Shown here one piece after another: positions 1 to 13,555 of a DNA stretch of 64,000 bases (the stretch's first letter is position 1; each line of letters begins with the position of its first letter). The DNA comes from Acidobacteriota bacterium (GTDB taxonomy: Bacteria > Acidobacteriota > Vicinamibacteria > Vicinamibacterales > JAKQTR01): assembly GCA_026393755.1 (NCBI GenBank), contig JAPKZO010000032.1:1-64000 (forward strand). The letters run 5' to 3'. The notes under the pieces were generated by a model, which saw only the letters and a list, made by a program, of their open reading frames with translations, made no database searches and was not told the DNA's origin. A program made the position numbers and the translations under genes.

Positions 1-142
1 ATACGCACAATATAGGGCTACCAACCCGATCTGTCAAGCCATATTTAGTGACTACATTATGCGCCCACAAAACCTACGGAAAGATACAGGTTTCGGCCAG
101 AAAGTATGCAATCAGTTACTGTCGACAGCGCGGAACTTCAGC

Positions 143-2593
<2,451 letters not shown>

Positions 2594-2619
2594 CCGCAAC
2601 CCTCGCTTCTGGCAGGGGC

Positions 2620-2640
2620 GGGACGCGCCATTGGCGTCCC
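2620..2640. repeat. Short inverted repeat just upstream of lon
   Basis: GGGACGC and GCGTCCC form a 7-bp perfect stem around a 7-nt loop, 27 bp upstream of the lon start. It could be an operator or a leader hairpin. It does not match the CIRCE heat-shock operator. Confidence 0.3.
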
Positions 2641-2658
2641 CGGCCGCAGTCGAAACAG

Positions 2659-2703
2659 AAAAAGATTCGGCGGGTTCCGGCCCGCGAGGGCCGACAACCC
2701 GCC
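2659..2703 (-). terminator. Rho-independent terminator after the dksA-like gene
   Basis: On the minus strand GGCGGGTT pairs with AACCCGCC (8 bp, 2669-2676 with 2696-2703). An inner CGGCCC/GGGCCG stem closes on a four-base GNRA-type loop. The stem is followed by a T-rich run (five T at 2659-2663, then CTGTTT). It lies 16 bp past the stop of the zinc-finger gene and before lon, which makes the two genes separate transcription units. Confidence 0.8.
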
Positions 2704-2718
2704 TGAAGAATGCCGCAG

Positions 2719-3174
2719 TCAGTTGGAGATGTCAAAGAAGAGCGACGAGGAGGCTGATCGCTGCGCCATCAGCCGCTCGCGATGCATCGCGTTCTCACGT
2801 GCCTGCTCGCAATCCTTACAGCGCACCGCGAACGGCAGGGCGCGCAGGCGCTGCTGGGCGATCTCGTCGCCGCACTCGAAGCAATCGCCGTACGCTCCTT
2901 CTTCAAGCCTGGACAGCGCTTCGTTGATCTTGGTCAGCGTCTCGGCCTTCATCTGGATCAGCGCGAACTCGATGTCCTCCTGAATGTCCGCCTCGGAGCT
3001 CTCGCCATCGTCGAGAACTCCGCCTGTCTTGCCGTGCGAACCCTCGGTCCGGACGCCGCGAATCTTCTCGTGCACTTCGCTCATGATTTCACGACGGCGG
3101 TCTTCGAGCATGCGCTTCAGCTCGCCGTAACGATCGCTTTTGGTGCCCTTCACGGTTGCGCCATTGGTAGCCAT
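2719..3174 (-). CDS. DksA/TraR-family C4 zinc-finger protein
   Basis: Protein of 151 aa. An N-terminal helical region carries acidic stretches (GVLDDGESSEADIQED) and the C-terminal half has a four-Cys zinc finger (CFEC, then CKDC after 17 residues). This is the DksA/TraR architecture: the coiled coil enters the RNA polymerase secondary channel and modulates promoters, often together with ppGpp. The ATG at 3174 has an AAAGGAG Shine-Dalgarno about 11 nt upstream. The gene is a single unit with its own promoter (3252-3280) and terminator (2659-2703). A bifunctional rel gene lies 1.2 kb away, which fits a stringent-response role. I do not name it dksA because short TraR/YocK-type relatives share the same finger. 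Confidence 0.88.
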   Translation of the reverse strand: MATNGATVKGTKSDRYGELKRMLEDRRREIMSEVHEKIRGVRTEGSHGKTGGVLDDGESSEADIQEDIEFALIQMKAETLTKINEALSRLEEGAYGDCFECGDEIAQQRLRALPFAVRCKDCEQARENAMHRERLMAQRSASSSLFFDISN

Positions 3175-3251
3175 GGTGTCCGACGCTCCTTTCGCGTCAT
3201 CCTGGGACGTCAGCGTCTCTATGCCAGCAACACCCTTGCAAAGAATCTGCC

Positions 3252-3280
3252 ATTCTAGCCGGGTGGCTCGGTACTGTCAA
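3252..3280 (-). promoter_or_regulatory. Sigma70-type promoter of the dksA-like gene
   Basis: Read on the minus strand, TTGACA (3275-3280) is followed by a 17-bp spacer and TAGAAT (3252-3257). The -35 is a perfect match, the spacing is ideal and the -10 matches 5 of 6. The start site would be near 3245, giving a leader of about 70 nt before the ATG at 3174. Confidence 0.8.
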
Positions 3281-3775
3281 TCCCCATCTGCCATCCGGTG
3301 GTCCGTGGCGCGCTCACTCCCGCCCGGCCGTCAGCACCTTCCACGTCAGCCCTGCCTGAGCCCAATCCATCAGCAGCCACAACCAATTGATAACACATGC
3401 CTTATAGCACTACGCTTCGCGCGGACCAATTGCGCCTGCTGACCACGTTAACTCATTAGACGCCGGAGATCCGGCGACGGTTCGACAATCCGATCTAAAT
3501 TGTCGGAGTAAGATGGGCTGCCAGGAGGAGTGACCTTGGAAGGGGACGTGTGGCATCTCCGCCACATGCGCGTGGCAGGTGTGCGCGGTGGTGTTTCTTG
3601 AATCTGACCGCAGCGCCGCGCCAGCACGGTGGCGCGACGCGGTCCGCAGCGGGAGACGAGGCATCACGGACGGGTCGCCCCGTCGGAATCAGCTCGAAGT
3701 CGTGGTATGATTGGGGATTCCGCCCTGTCTGATTGGGGGTCATGAGGACCCTTCGGAGGCGGCAGGTGATGATGT
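3281..3775. other. Intergenic region upstream of rpmB, no clear gene
   Basis: About 495 bp without a convincing gene. It holds two small inverted repeats: CGCCGGA/TCCGGCG near 3461-3476, and CGACAAT/ATTGTCG near 3483-3505 separated by about 9 nt. A strong Shine-Dalgarno-like AGGAGGAG near 3524 could serve only a 20-25 codon reading frame. A TATGAT hexamer at 3706-3711 could be the -10 of rpmB, but I see no good -35 for it. Confidence 0.4.
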
Positions 3776-3967
3776 ATGGCAAGAAGATGTGAAGTGTGCG
3801 GCAAGGGCCCGGTGATGGGCCGCAAGGTCAGTCACGCCCATAATGTCTCCGCACGGTGGTTCGAGCCGAACCTGCAGACGGTCCGCGCCTCGGTCAACGG
3901 TGGCGTCAAGCGGATGCGCGTGTGCACGCGGTGCCTGCGCTCGAACAAAGTCGTCAAGGCCGCCTGA
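3776..3967 (+). CDS. rpmB: 50S ribosomal protein L28
   Basis: Protein of 63 aa. It has the L28 signature SHAHNV near residue 19 and [14 protein letters not shown] near the C-terminus. Two Cys pairs (CEVC at 5-8 and CTRC at 50-53) make this the zinc-ribbon-bearing form; zinc-independent L28 paralogues lack these Cys. It is a structural protein of the large subunit. It is followed 3 bp later by ridA and is probably co-transcribed with it. Confidence 0.95.
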   Translation: MARRCEVCGKGPVMGRKVSHAHNVSARWFEPNLQTVRASVNGGVKRMRVCTRCLRSNKVVKAA

Positions 3968-3970
3968 GCC

Positions 3971-4357
3971 ATGCGCAAAGCCATCAGCACCACCGACGCG
4001 CCGCAGGCGATTGGTCCCTACTCCCAGGCCATCCGGGCCGGCACTCTCCTTTTTGCGTCCGGCCAGATTCCCATCGACCCGGTCTCCGGGGCCGTGGTGG
4101 CCGGTGATATCGCCGCGCAGACGCGCAGGGTCTTCGACAATATCGCCGGCGTGTTGAAGGCGGCCGGCGGGTCGTTCGAGCAGGTCGTCAAGACGACGGT
4201 ATTTTTGGCCGACATGAATGACTTCGCGGCGATGAACGCGGTCTACAGCGAGTACTTCAACCAGCCTGCGCCTGCGCGTTCGACGGTCCAGGTCGCGCGG
4301 CTTCCGCGCGATGTGCGCGTCGAAATCGAGATTGTGGCCGATCTGTCGGGCTGCTAG
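3971..4357 (+). CDS. ridA: RidA family reactive enamine/imine deaminase
   Basis: Protein of 128 aa, typical of the RidA/YER057c/UK114 family. It hydrolyses reactive 2-aminoacrylate-type enamines and imines formed by PLP enzymes, protecting those enzymes. Conserved stretches are GPYSQAI near residue 15, FASGQIPIDP near 28 and the C-terminal RSTVQVARLPRDVRVEIEIVA region, which contains the Arg that binds the substrate carboxylate. It starts 3 bp after rpmB. Its stop codon overlaps the stop of the convergent rel gene, both within the same CTAG. Confidence 0.93.
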   Translation: MRKAISTTDAPQAIGPYSQAIRAGTLLFASGQIPIDPVSGAVVAGDIAAQTRRVFDNIAGVLKAAGGSFEQVVKTTVFLADMNDFAAMNAVYSEYFNQPAPARSTVQVARLPRDVRVEIEIVADLSGC

Positions 4358-6537
4358 AGCGTCGCCTGCCCGCTGCTGGTTGGCACAGCCCTGGCCCGGT
4401 CGACGGCAATCACGCCCTTGACGCTCTTGAGCGCCTTGATCACCTTCTCCAGGTGCTTCATGTCGCTGATTTCCACAGTGACCTTGATCCAGCCCCGCTG
4501 AGGCTCGTCGGTGCGAGCCTCGATGTCGATGATGTTCGTGTTGACGCCGGTAATCCGCGCGCTGACCTCCGCAATGATCCCTTTCCGGTCCTCGACCGAC
4601 ACGGTCAGCCTGACGGTATAGCGCCCCGCGCCCTGGCCCTTGTCCCACTCGACGTCAATCCGGCGCTCCGGGTCGTACAGCAGGTTGGTCACGTTGGGGC
4701 AGGTGGCGGCGTGCACGGACACGCCCTTGCCGCGTGTGATGTAGCCCACGATTTTCTCCCCGCGAATCGGATTGCAGCAGCGGGCCCGGACCACGAGAAG
4801 GTCGTCGGCGCCAAGCACCTTAATCTGGTCGCCTCCCAAGCCGATCGCCCGCTTCACCGCCGCGGTCACGGCCGACTCGCGCTGTTCCTTGAGCGCACCA
4901 TCCGGGACGGCCTTGGTGAGGACCTGCCTGGCTCCCACCTTGCCGTACCCGATTGCCGCGAACAGTTCCTCCGCCGCCTGCGCACCCCATTCCGGAGCGA
5001 TCCGGTCGAGGGTGTCCTCGTCGAACAAGGTCTTCAGGTTGACGCCGTAACGCCGGGCCTCCTTCTCGAGCAGCTTCCGCCCGAGATCGACGGCCCGCTC
5101 ATTCTCCTCCCCGTGCAGGAACTGCCTGATTTTGTTTCGAGCGCGGGTGGTGACAACGTAGTTCAGCCAGTCGCGGCTGGGTTTGTGTTTGGGACTGGTG
5201 ACAATCTCGATGATGTCGCCGTTCCTGAGCCGCGTGCGCAGCGGCATCATCTTGCCGTTGATGCGCGCGCCGATGCACCGGTGGCCGACGTCGGTGTGAA
5301 TCGTGTACGCGAAATCGATGATTGACGAATCGCGGGGAAGGGCCTTGACCTGGCCCTTCGGCGTGAAGGTGTAAACCTCTCCCGGATACAGATCGACCTT
5401 GAGATTCTGGATGAACTCCTGCGGATCTCTCACTTCCTGCTGCCACTCGAGCATCTGCCGCAGCCACTGGAAGTACCGCTCGTCGTTGGCGGCGCCGACC
5501 CGGCCTTCTTTGTACTTCCAGTGCGAGGCGATTCCCTCCTCGGCCTGACGGTGCATTTCCTCGGTCCGGATCTGCACCTCGAACGCGATCCCGAGCGCAC
5601 TGATGACGGACGTGTGAAGCGACTGGTATCCGTTGGGCCGCGGCATCGCAATGAAGTCCTTGATGCGGCCGGGCACCGGGGGCCACGCATGATGAATGAT
5701 TCCGAGGCTGGCATAGCAGTCCTTGACGGTCTTGGTGATGATGCGGATCGCCAGGAAATCGTACACCTGTTCGAGTTCGATCTTCTGGCGCTTCAGCTTC
5801 TCGTTGATGCTGTACAGCCGCTTGATCCGGCCGTCGATCGAGACGATCGGAATGTCGGCCTCGCGAATCTTGGCGTCCACGGTGCGGACCAGCTCCTCAA
5901 CCAGGCCCTCGGTCGCCTTGCGGCGCCTTTCCACGCGGGCCTTGAGCGCCGCGTAGGCTGCCGGCTCCAGGTGCCGGAACGACAGATCCTCGAGTTCGTT
6001 CTTCAGCCGGCTCATCCCGAGGCGATTGGCGATCGGCGCGTAGATGTCGAGGGTTTCCTGCGCGATCACGACCCGGCGGTCCTCGGGCATGTGTTGGAGC
6101 GTCCGCATGTTGTGCAGGCGGTCGGCGAGCTTCACCAGGATGACCCGGATGTCGTCGATCATCGCCAGGAGCATCTTGCGGAAGTTCTCCGCCTGGCGTT
6201 CGGCGCTGGACGAGAACGGGATGGCGCCGATCTTGGTCACGCCTTCGACCAGGTGCGCGACTTCCGGGCCAAACAGCTCCTGGATGCGTTCGACCGTGGT
6301 CAGGGTGTCTTCGACGACGTCGTGCAGCAGGCCCGCAATGATGGCCGCCGGATCAAGCTTCAGATCCGCCAGAAAGTAGGCGACTTCGAGCGGATGGACC
6401 AGGTAGGGCTCCCCCGATCGGCGAACCTGGCCCTTGTGCGCAAATGCCGAGAAGACGTACGCCCGCCGCAGTTGCTCGACGTCGGCCTCCGGAATATAGG
6501 CCTGGGCTCGTTCGACCAGATCTTCGAATCGAATCAT
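4354..6537 (-). CDS. rel: Bifunctional (p)ppGpp synthetase/hydrolase (Rel/SpoT type)
   Basis: Protein of 727 aa with the full long-RSH layout. An HD hydrolase domain (GLLHDVVEDT near residue 72) is followed by a synthetase domain with PGRIKDFIA near 291 and EVQIRTEEMHRQAE near 330. Then come a TGS domain (about 380-440), a conserved-Cys region around RCCNPIRGEKI and a C-terminal ACT domain (about 640-720). The RxKD form (RIKD) in the synthetase loop is the version found in bifunctional Rel/SpoT enzymes rather than EXDD of RelA. HD residues are intact, so both making and degrading ppGpp is expected. It is convergent with ridA, sharing the CTAG stop overlap. Confidence 0.95.
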   Translation of the reverse strand: MIRFEDLVERAQAYIPEADVEQLRRAYVFSAFAHKGQVRRSGEPYLVHPLEVAYFLADLKLDPAAIIAGLLHDVVEDTLTTVERIQELFGPEVAHLVEGVTKIGAIPFSSSAERQAENFRKMLLAMIDDIRVILVKLADRLHNMRTLQHMPEDRRVVIAQETLDIYAPIANRLGMSRLKNELEDLSFRHLEPAAYAALKARVERRRKATEGLVEELVRTVDAKIREADIPIVSIDGRIKRLYSINEKLKRQKIELEQVYDFLAIRIITKTVKDCYASLGIIHHAWPPVPGRIKDFIAMPRPNGYQSLHTSVISALGIAFEVQIRTEEMHRQAEEGIASHWKYKEGRVGAANDERYFQWLRQMLEWQQEVRDPQEFIQNLKVDLYPGEVYTFTPKGQVKALPRDSSIIDFAYTIHTDVGHRCIGARINGKMMPLRTRLRNGDIIEIVTSPKHKPSRDWLNYVVTTRARNKIRQFLHGEENERAVDLGRKLLEKEARRYGVNLKTLFDEDTLDRIAPEWGAQAAEELFAAIGYGKVGARQVLTKAVPDGALKEQRESAVTAAVKRAIGLGGDQIKVLGADDLLVVRARCCNPIRGEKIVGYITRGKGVSVHAATCPNVTNLLYDPERRIDVEWDKGQGAGRYTVRLTVSVEDRKGIIAEVSARITGVNTNIIDIEARTDEPQRGWIKVTVEISDMKHLEKVIKALKSVKGVIAVDRARAVPTSSGQATL

Positions 6538-6674
6538 GGCGGATGGTGTCTAATTGTTGACAGGAATATGTGAACCCGTCTCGGCACCATCATAGGGATC
6601 GGTTCGGCGGGCGGTCAAGGAATGAGGGTTTCCGGCCCAATCGGTCGAGGCGAGGGTCGCTCGCGCGCCGCAGT

Positions 6675-6750
6675 CTTGTCCGCCGCCGCGCGAAGCGCTA
6701 TGGCGAGACCCCGACGAAGCTGGACGAGCGAAGTCGGGGCGAAGGCGGGT
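6675..6750. repeat. Dispersed ~75-bp repeat, copy 1
   Basis: Starts CTTGTCCGCCGCC and ends GGGGCGAAGGCGGG. Nearly the same sequence occurs at 21929-22003, and a decayed copy at 29448-29520. The termini are roughly complementary (TGTCCGCC against GGCGGG) and internal GCGCTA and AGCGAAGTCGGGG blocks are shared. It has no coding potential and looks like a REP/MITE-type intergenic element. Confidence 0.75.
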
Positions 6751-6753
6751 TGC

Positions 6754-6783
6754 TTGACTCACATGTTTTCGGTTCATTATACT
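6754..6783 (+). promoter_or_regulatory. Sigma70-type promoter of the TPR lipoprotein gene
   Basis: TTGACT (6754-6759), an 18-bp spacer, then TATACT (6778-6783); each hexamer matches 5 of 6. The leader would be about 140 nt to the ATG at 6929. The promoter begins 4 bp past the end of the dispersed repeat. Confidence 0.65.
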
Positions 6784-6928
6784 GGCCCGGCTCGGGGGTT
6801 TGGCCTTTCGGCGACTGTGAGAGCGCCTGGCCCTCTGGACGGCTGGTCTCAATTCGATTTGTTCTAATTCTGATGGCCGGTTCCGGCCGATTCAAGCCGC
6901 GCCGCGCGCGTCTGGTAAGGGGGACACA

Positions 6929-7879
6929 ATGTTGAGGGGATTCTGGCGGGGCGCATCACTGGCGATTCTCGCGGGGCTGGCCCTGTCGCTGGTTGCGTGC
7001 AGCCAGTACAATAAACTTCAGGCGGTCTCGAAGTTCAAGGACGGCAACGCGCAGTACCGACTGCAAGAGTACAAGAAGGCGGCCAAACTGTACGAGGAGG
7101 CGGTCGCCGCCGACCCCGAGATTCAGTTCGCGTACTTCTTCCTGGCCAGCAGTTACGACAACATGTACAAGCCGGCTCGGAAGGGTGAGAAGGAAAACGA
7201 CGAGTACCTGACCAAGGCCATCGAGTACTACAAGAAGTCCGCCGAAGTGGAGAAGGACCCGACCTACAAGAAACGGGCGATGGAATTCCTCGTGGCCGCG
7301 TACGGACCCGACAAGATGAACGATCCCTCACAGCAGCTGCCGATCGTCGAAAAGATGATCCAGACTGACCCGCAGGACACCTCCAGCTACTTCCAGCTCG
7401 CCAAGATCCACGAGGACGCGGGTGAGTACGACAAGGCCGAGGCCGTCCTGCTGAAAGCCAAGGAAGCCCGGCCAAACGACCCGAACGTCTTCCTCCAGCT
7501 GGGCGGGTTCTACAATCGGCAGGAAGAATTCGGCAAGACCATCGAGGCGCTGACGCAGCGGGCGACGATTGAGCCGAACAACCCGGAGGCCTACTACACG
7601 ATCGCGACCTACTACTGGGACAAGGCCTATCGCGACTTCCGCCTCAAGGAACCGGAGAAGAAGCAGTTTGTCAGCCAGGGTATGACGGCGATCGACAAGG
7701 CGCTCCAGCTCAAGCCGGACTACATGGAGGCGATTACCTACAAGGGGCTGTTGCTCCGCCTCCAGGCCACGTTCGAGAAGGACGCCGCCAGGCAGTCGGC
7801 GTTGCTCAAGGAAGCTGAGAAGCTCCAGAACGAGGCCAAGGAGCTGCAGAAGAAGAAGCTGGCTGGCGTTACCAAGTAG
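6929..7879 (+). CDS. TPR-repeat lipoprotein
   Basis: Protein of 316 aa. The N-terminus is a lipoprotein signal: charged MLRGFWRG, a hydrophobic core, then the lipobox LVAC with the lipidated Cys at position 24. The rest consists of tetratricopeptide repeats (for example NAQYRLQEYKKAAKLYEEAV, and later PNDPNVFLQLGGFYNRQEE), ending in a Lys-rich helix. It should be a membrane-anchored periplasmic scaffold. The substrate or partner cannot be told from sequence. It is transcribed alone from its own promoter, and the tonB-exbBD cluster lies downstream in the opposite direction. Confidence 0.85.
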   Translation: MLRGFWRGASLAILAGLALSLVACSQYNKLQAVSKFKDGNAQYRLQEYKKAAKLYEEAVAADPEIQFAYFFLASSYDNMYKPARKGEKENDEYLTKAIEYYKKSAEVEKDPTYKKRAMEFLVAAYGPDKMNDPSQQLPIVEKMIQTDPQDTSSYFQLAKIHEDAGEYDKAEAVLLKAKEARPNDPNVFLQLGGFYNRQEEFGKTIEALTQRATIEPNNPEAYYTIATYYWDKAYRDFRLKEPEKKQFVSQGMTAIDKALQLKPDYMEAITYKGLLLRLQATFEKDAARQSALLKEAEKLQNEAKELQKKKLAGVTK

Positions 7880-8190
7880 AGACGCCGGCCAAACCCACTG
7901 ACGACCTCCTGGGGCCGTCTCAGCCGGTGGCTGGGGCGGCCCTTGGGCTGTACAGGGGGTTTGGCTCAGGAGGCCTTGATGGGGCGCACAGGGGCCGTTT
8001 CGCGAAGCGCCACGGCACCTCTCGGTCCGTCGGGCTGCCGTTCGTCTCCCCGACCGTCTATGGTTCGGGCACGGCATGCCGTGCCCCTACGCGTGCTTCT
8101 TGCTTCTTCCGGTCCCGTACAAACGTACGGCCGACCAACCCGCGCGAGGCGGGTCAGCCGGCCGATATTGAGGCGCCGATGGGACGGGGC
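7880..8190. other. Intergenic region between convergent TPR lipoprotein and exbD genes
   Basis: About 310 bp without a gene. It contains the perfect 20-bp palindrome at 8067-8086, a TTGCTTCTT-rich stretch just after it, and a short CCGTAC/GTACGG inverted repeat near 8115-8131. No T-tailed terminator is evident on either strand. Confidence 0.5.
8067..8086. repeat. 20-bp perfect palindrome, family B, copy 1
   Basis: GGGCACGGCATGCCGTGCCC is a perfect palindrome. The same sequence is at 47491-47510, and a one-mismatch copy is at 33261-33280. All three are intergenic and close to a gene end or promoter. Confidence 0.85.
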
Positions 8191-8657
8191 CTAGCCGCCG
8201 GTGGCCACGCCAGCCGCCTGGCGCATCCCCTCGGTGACGATGCCGACCTTCTCGACACCCGCGCCCTTGGCGGCGTCGATGACGTCGGTGATGTCACCGT
8301 AGCGCAACCGTCCGTCGCCCACGATGAACATCGTCTTGTCCTTGCGCTGCTCGAAGATGTTGCGCAGGCGGGTCTCCAACTCCCCGATGCTGACGTCCTG
8401 CTTGTTCACCGAGATGCGCCGGTCCGCGGTGTACTCGAGAACGATCTGGCTGCTCGGCTCATTGATCTCGGTCTTGCTCTTGGTATCGAGCGGCAGATTG
8501 ATGTCGAGGCCCTTCTGCGTCAGCGGCAGCGCCGCCATGAAGATAATCAGCAGCACGAGGAGCACGTCGATCAGCGGCGTGACGTTCATGTCCGCGCTCG
8601 CCGTCAGTGCCTTCGACTTGACGTTCTCCTCTGCGCCGAAATGCTTGTGGTGTGCCA

Positions 8658-8658
<1 letters not shown>
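8191..8658 (-). CDS. exbD: ExbD/TolR family biopolymer transporter (second copy)
   Basis: Protein of 155 aa with the ExbD/TolR fold. A short cytoplasmic N-terminus leads into the motif NVTPLIDVLLVLLIIFM, which contains the transmembrane Asp needed for proton coupling; a periplasmic domain follows. It works with ExbB as part of the inner-membrane motor that energises TonB. The ATG at 8658 overlaps the stop of the preceding exbD as TGATG, so the two are translationally coupled. It is the last gene of tonB-exbB-exbD-exbD. Pairing two different ExbD subunits is known in other phyla and may give a hetero-oligomeric channel. Confidence 0.92.
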
Positions 8659-9089
<431 letters not shown>

Positions 9090-9183
9090 AGTGACCGTCT
9101 CCTCTGTCTAACTCCCGCATCTGCCCGCCCGAGCCCTCCGCGACCCCGCACCGGGGCCTGGCAGGAGACCGAGACGTGCGTGA

Positions 9184-9861
9184 CTAGGCGGTCTTCTTGA
9201 TGAAGTAGTCCACCAGCTCCGACGAGGAGTTGTCCATTTCGACGTTGAAGTACTCGATCCGGCCCGTCAGGTAGTTATAGAACCACACCGCCGGGATGGC
9301 CACGACGAGTCCGAGCGCGGTCTCGACCAGCGCTTCCGAGATGCCGGCCGACACGGACCCGAGACCGCCGGAGCCGGTAGCCGCGATGCCCTGGAACGCC
9401 GTGATGATGCCGATGACGGTGCCGAGCAGCCCGACGAAGGGTGCGGTGGCGCCGATGGTCGCCAGCGCCGCGACGCCGCGCTTCAGGTCGGAGGCGGTCA
9501 GGGCCGAGGCGCGCTGGATGGCGCGGCGCACGGTGTCAACCACGTCTTCGCGGCTCAGCGCGGTCCCGCCAGTCGTGTCCGCCTGGTACTGGTACTCGTT
9601 CAAGCCGGCCAGCACGACCTTCGCCAGGTGGCTGTACCGGAATTCCTTCTTCTGCGACAGCGCCAGCGCTTCCTTCAGGCGGCCTTCCTTGAGGTGCTTC
9701 GCCACCTGTGGTGCGTACAGCTTGGACTGTTTGCGTGCCTGCAGGAACGTATAGAAACGCTCGATGGCCACGCCGAACGAGATCATCGACATGATGAACA
9801 AGATCCACGCAATGGCCTTCGCGAACATGCCCATCTGGTTCCACATATCAATCAGGTTCAT
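9184..9861 (-). CDS. exbB: ExbB/TolQ/MotA family proton-channel protein
   Basis: Protein of 225 aa with three predicted membrane helices: residues about 12-35, a pair of segments around GVAALATIGATAPFVGLLGTVIG, and ALGLVVAIPAVWFYNYL. The GLLGTVIGIITAF stretch is the MotA/TolQ/ExbB signature. It forms the pentameric channel that houses ExbD and uses the proton gradient to drive TonB. It sits between tonB and the two exbD genes in one operon. Confidence 0.94.
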   Translation of the reverse strand: MNLIDMWNQMGMFAKAIAWILFIMSMISFGVAIERFYTFLQARKQSKLYAPQVAKHLKEGRLKEALALSQKKEFRYSHLAKVVLAGLNEYQYQADTTGGTALSREDVVDTVRRAIQRASALTASDLKRGVAALATIGATAPFVGLLGTVIGIITAFQGIAATGSGGLGSVSAGISEALVETALGLVVAIPAVWFYNYLTGRIEYFNVEMDNSSSELVDYFIKKTA

Positions 9862-9966
9862 GTCTCTCCATCCTCCAGAAAACGAACGATGTTACCTGCC
9901 ACTGTTCTCCGGGGCGCCGGCAGAAACGGCCCCCTCACCCGCGTCAGTCGACACGACCGACAGGGC

Positions 9967-10683
9967 CTACTGCAGCGTGAAGTTCACCGTCACCGTCATG
10001 ATGACCGGTACCGGCACGCCGTTGAGCAGCGTCGGCGTGAACTCCCACTGGCGCACCGCCTCGAGCGCGGCCTGATCGAGCAACGCGATTGATCGCAACA
10101 CACGAGCGTCTTTCACCTTGCCATCCGGTCCGATCGTCGCCTCGATGATGACGACGCCCTGCACGCGCGCCGACTGGGCGATACTCGGGTAGATGGGCTT
10201 GACGTCCTTGACCTTGGTCGGAGGACGGATGTTGCCGCCTACGCGAACCGGCGCCTGCGGTGGCGGCGGTGGCGGTGGCGCTTCCGCAAGACCGCCGACG
10301 ACGCCGCCAACGACGCCGCCGGGAATTCCGCCTTCAACCCCGCCGGTCACCCCGCCCTCGGGGGCTAAGATGCCGGTCTCAGGCTTGATCTCAGACGGCG
10401 CCGTCACCGGCGCGGCCGCCGGGTTCACTTCCAGTATGGGCTTCGGCGCCGCTGCCGCCGGCGGTGGCGGCGGTGGCGGTGGTGGCGGTGGCGGCGGCGG
10501 AGCCGCTACAAACGCCATCATGCCCGGGATGCTCGGCAGCACGTCGGCCGCCATCAACGGGATGATCACCACAAGCGCAATAATCAGCGTGTGGACGAAG
10601 ATCGAGAGCGGAACGGTGTACCACTTCCGACTCCCGAGTGTGATTGAGGGGTTCGTGACGTCCCCGAACATATCGCGTGGCAC
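9967..10683 (-). CDS. tonB: TonB energy transducer
   Basis: Protein of 238 aa. A single membrane anchor (FVHTLIIALVVIIPLMA, about 29-45) is followed by a run of 13 consecutive Pro and more Pro/Ala-rich sequence spanning the periplasm. The C-terminal TonB domain contains YPSIAQSARVQGVVIIEATIG and ends in a QWEFTP-type motif. It transfers energy from ExbBD to outer-membrane receptors. A Gly/Val-rich stretch of about 25 residues in the linker (VTGGVEGGIPGGVVGG) is unusual. No TonB-dependent receptor lies in the window. It is the first gene of the operon, with a strong promoter upstream. Confidence 0.92.
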   Translation of the reverse strand: MPRDMFGDVTNPSITLGSRKWYTVPLSIFVHTLIIALVVIIPLMAADVLPSIPGMMAFVAAPPPPPPPPPPPPPPAAAAPKPILEVNPAAAPVTAPSEIKPETGILAPEGGVTGGVEGGIPGGVVGGVVGGLAEAPPPPPPPQAPVRVGGNIRPPTKVKDVKPIYPSIAQSARVQGVVIIEATIGPDGKVKDARVLRSIALLDQAALEAVRQWEFTPTLLNGVPVPVIMTVTVNFTLQ

Positions 10684-11033
10684 CGGTCTGTCCTCCTAAC
10701 CTCTTCGACTCACCCAGTTGACGAAGTCCTTCGATTCACACCCTTGCCTGCGAATTCGTTCACTCAGGCCTTCGTGCTGAGCGAGCATGTTTCGCGGCAT
10801 CGCCTCGCAAGAACACCAAACCGCCATTACGAGTCGAAGCACGAAGGCGGCCGATTATAGCCAGAGCGTCTTGAGGGTGTCAATGAATCCGTCCCTCACC
10901 GTGATTCTGCCTGGCTCCAGACGACCGCCCTGAAAGATTAGACACCAAACAACCGAAATCGGCTATCCGCCAGAAATCCCACGGGTCTGGCGTCTTTCAC
11001 CAGCCTCGATCGCTCCCCGACGTTGATCTGCCC
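10684..11033. other. Intergenic region holding the tonB operon promoter and leader
   Basis: About 350 bp between the tonB start and the hppA stop. Besides the promoter at 10854-10883 it holds an 11-bp perfect inverted repeat: GCCTTCGTGCT at 10768-10778 and AGCACGAAGGC at 10838-10848. That repeat would fold the first part of the tonB leader. No clear terminator for hppA was found. Confidence 0.5.
10854..10883 (-). promoter_or_regulatory. Consensus sigma70 promoter of tonB-exbB-exbD-exbD
   Basis: On the minus strand a perfect TTGACA (10878-10883) is followed by an 18-bp spacer and a perfect TATAAT (10854-10859). The start site near 10847 gives a leader of about 165 nt to the tonB ATG at 10683. 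No Fur-like operator is obvious over it. Confidence 0.85.
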
Positions 11034-13529
<2,496 letters not shown>

Positions 13530-13555
13530 GTTCTTCGCCTCCAGGCCTGACGTCC

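Noticed and set aside
1-142. RNA gene at the left edge
   Set aside because: The AT-richer sequence before lon shows no tRNA cloverleaf or other recognisable RNA structure.
3410-3782. Short open frames between the dksA-like gene and rpmB
   Set aside because: They overlap each other on both strands, have Arg/Pro-rich shadow-like composition and no convincing start sites.
10440-10500. Tandem nucleotide repeat or CRISPR-like array
   Set aside because: The repetitive GGCGGTGGC run is simply the poly-proline coding stretch of tonB.
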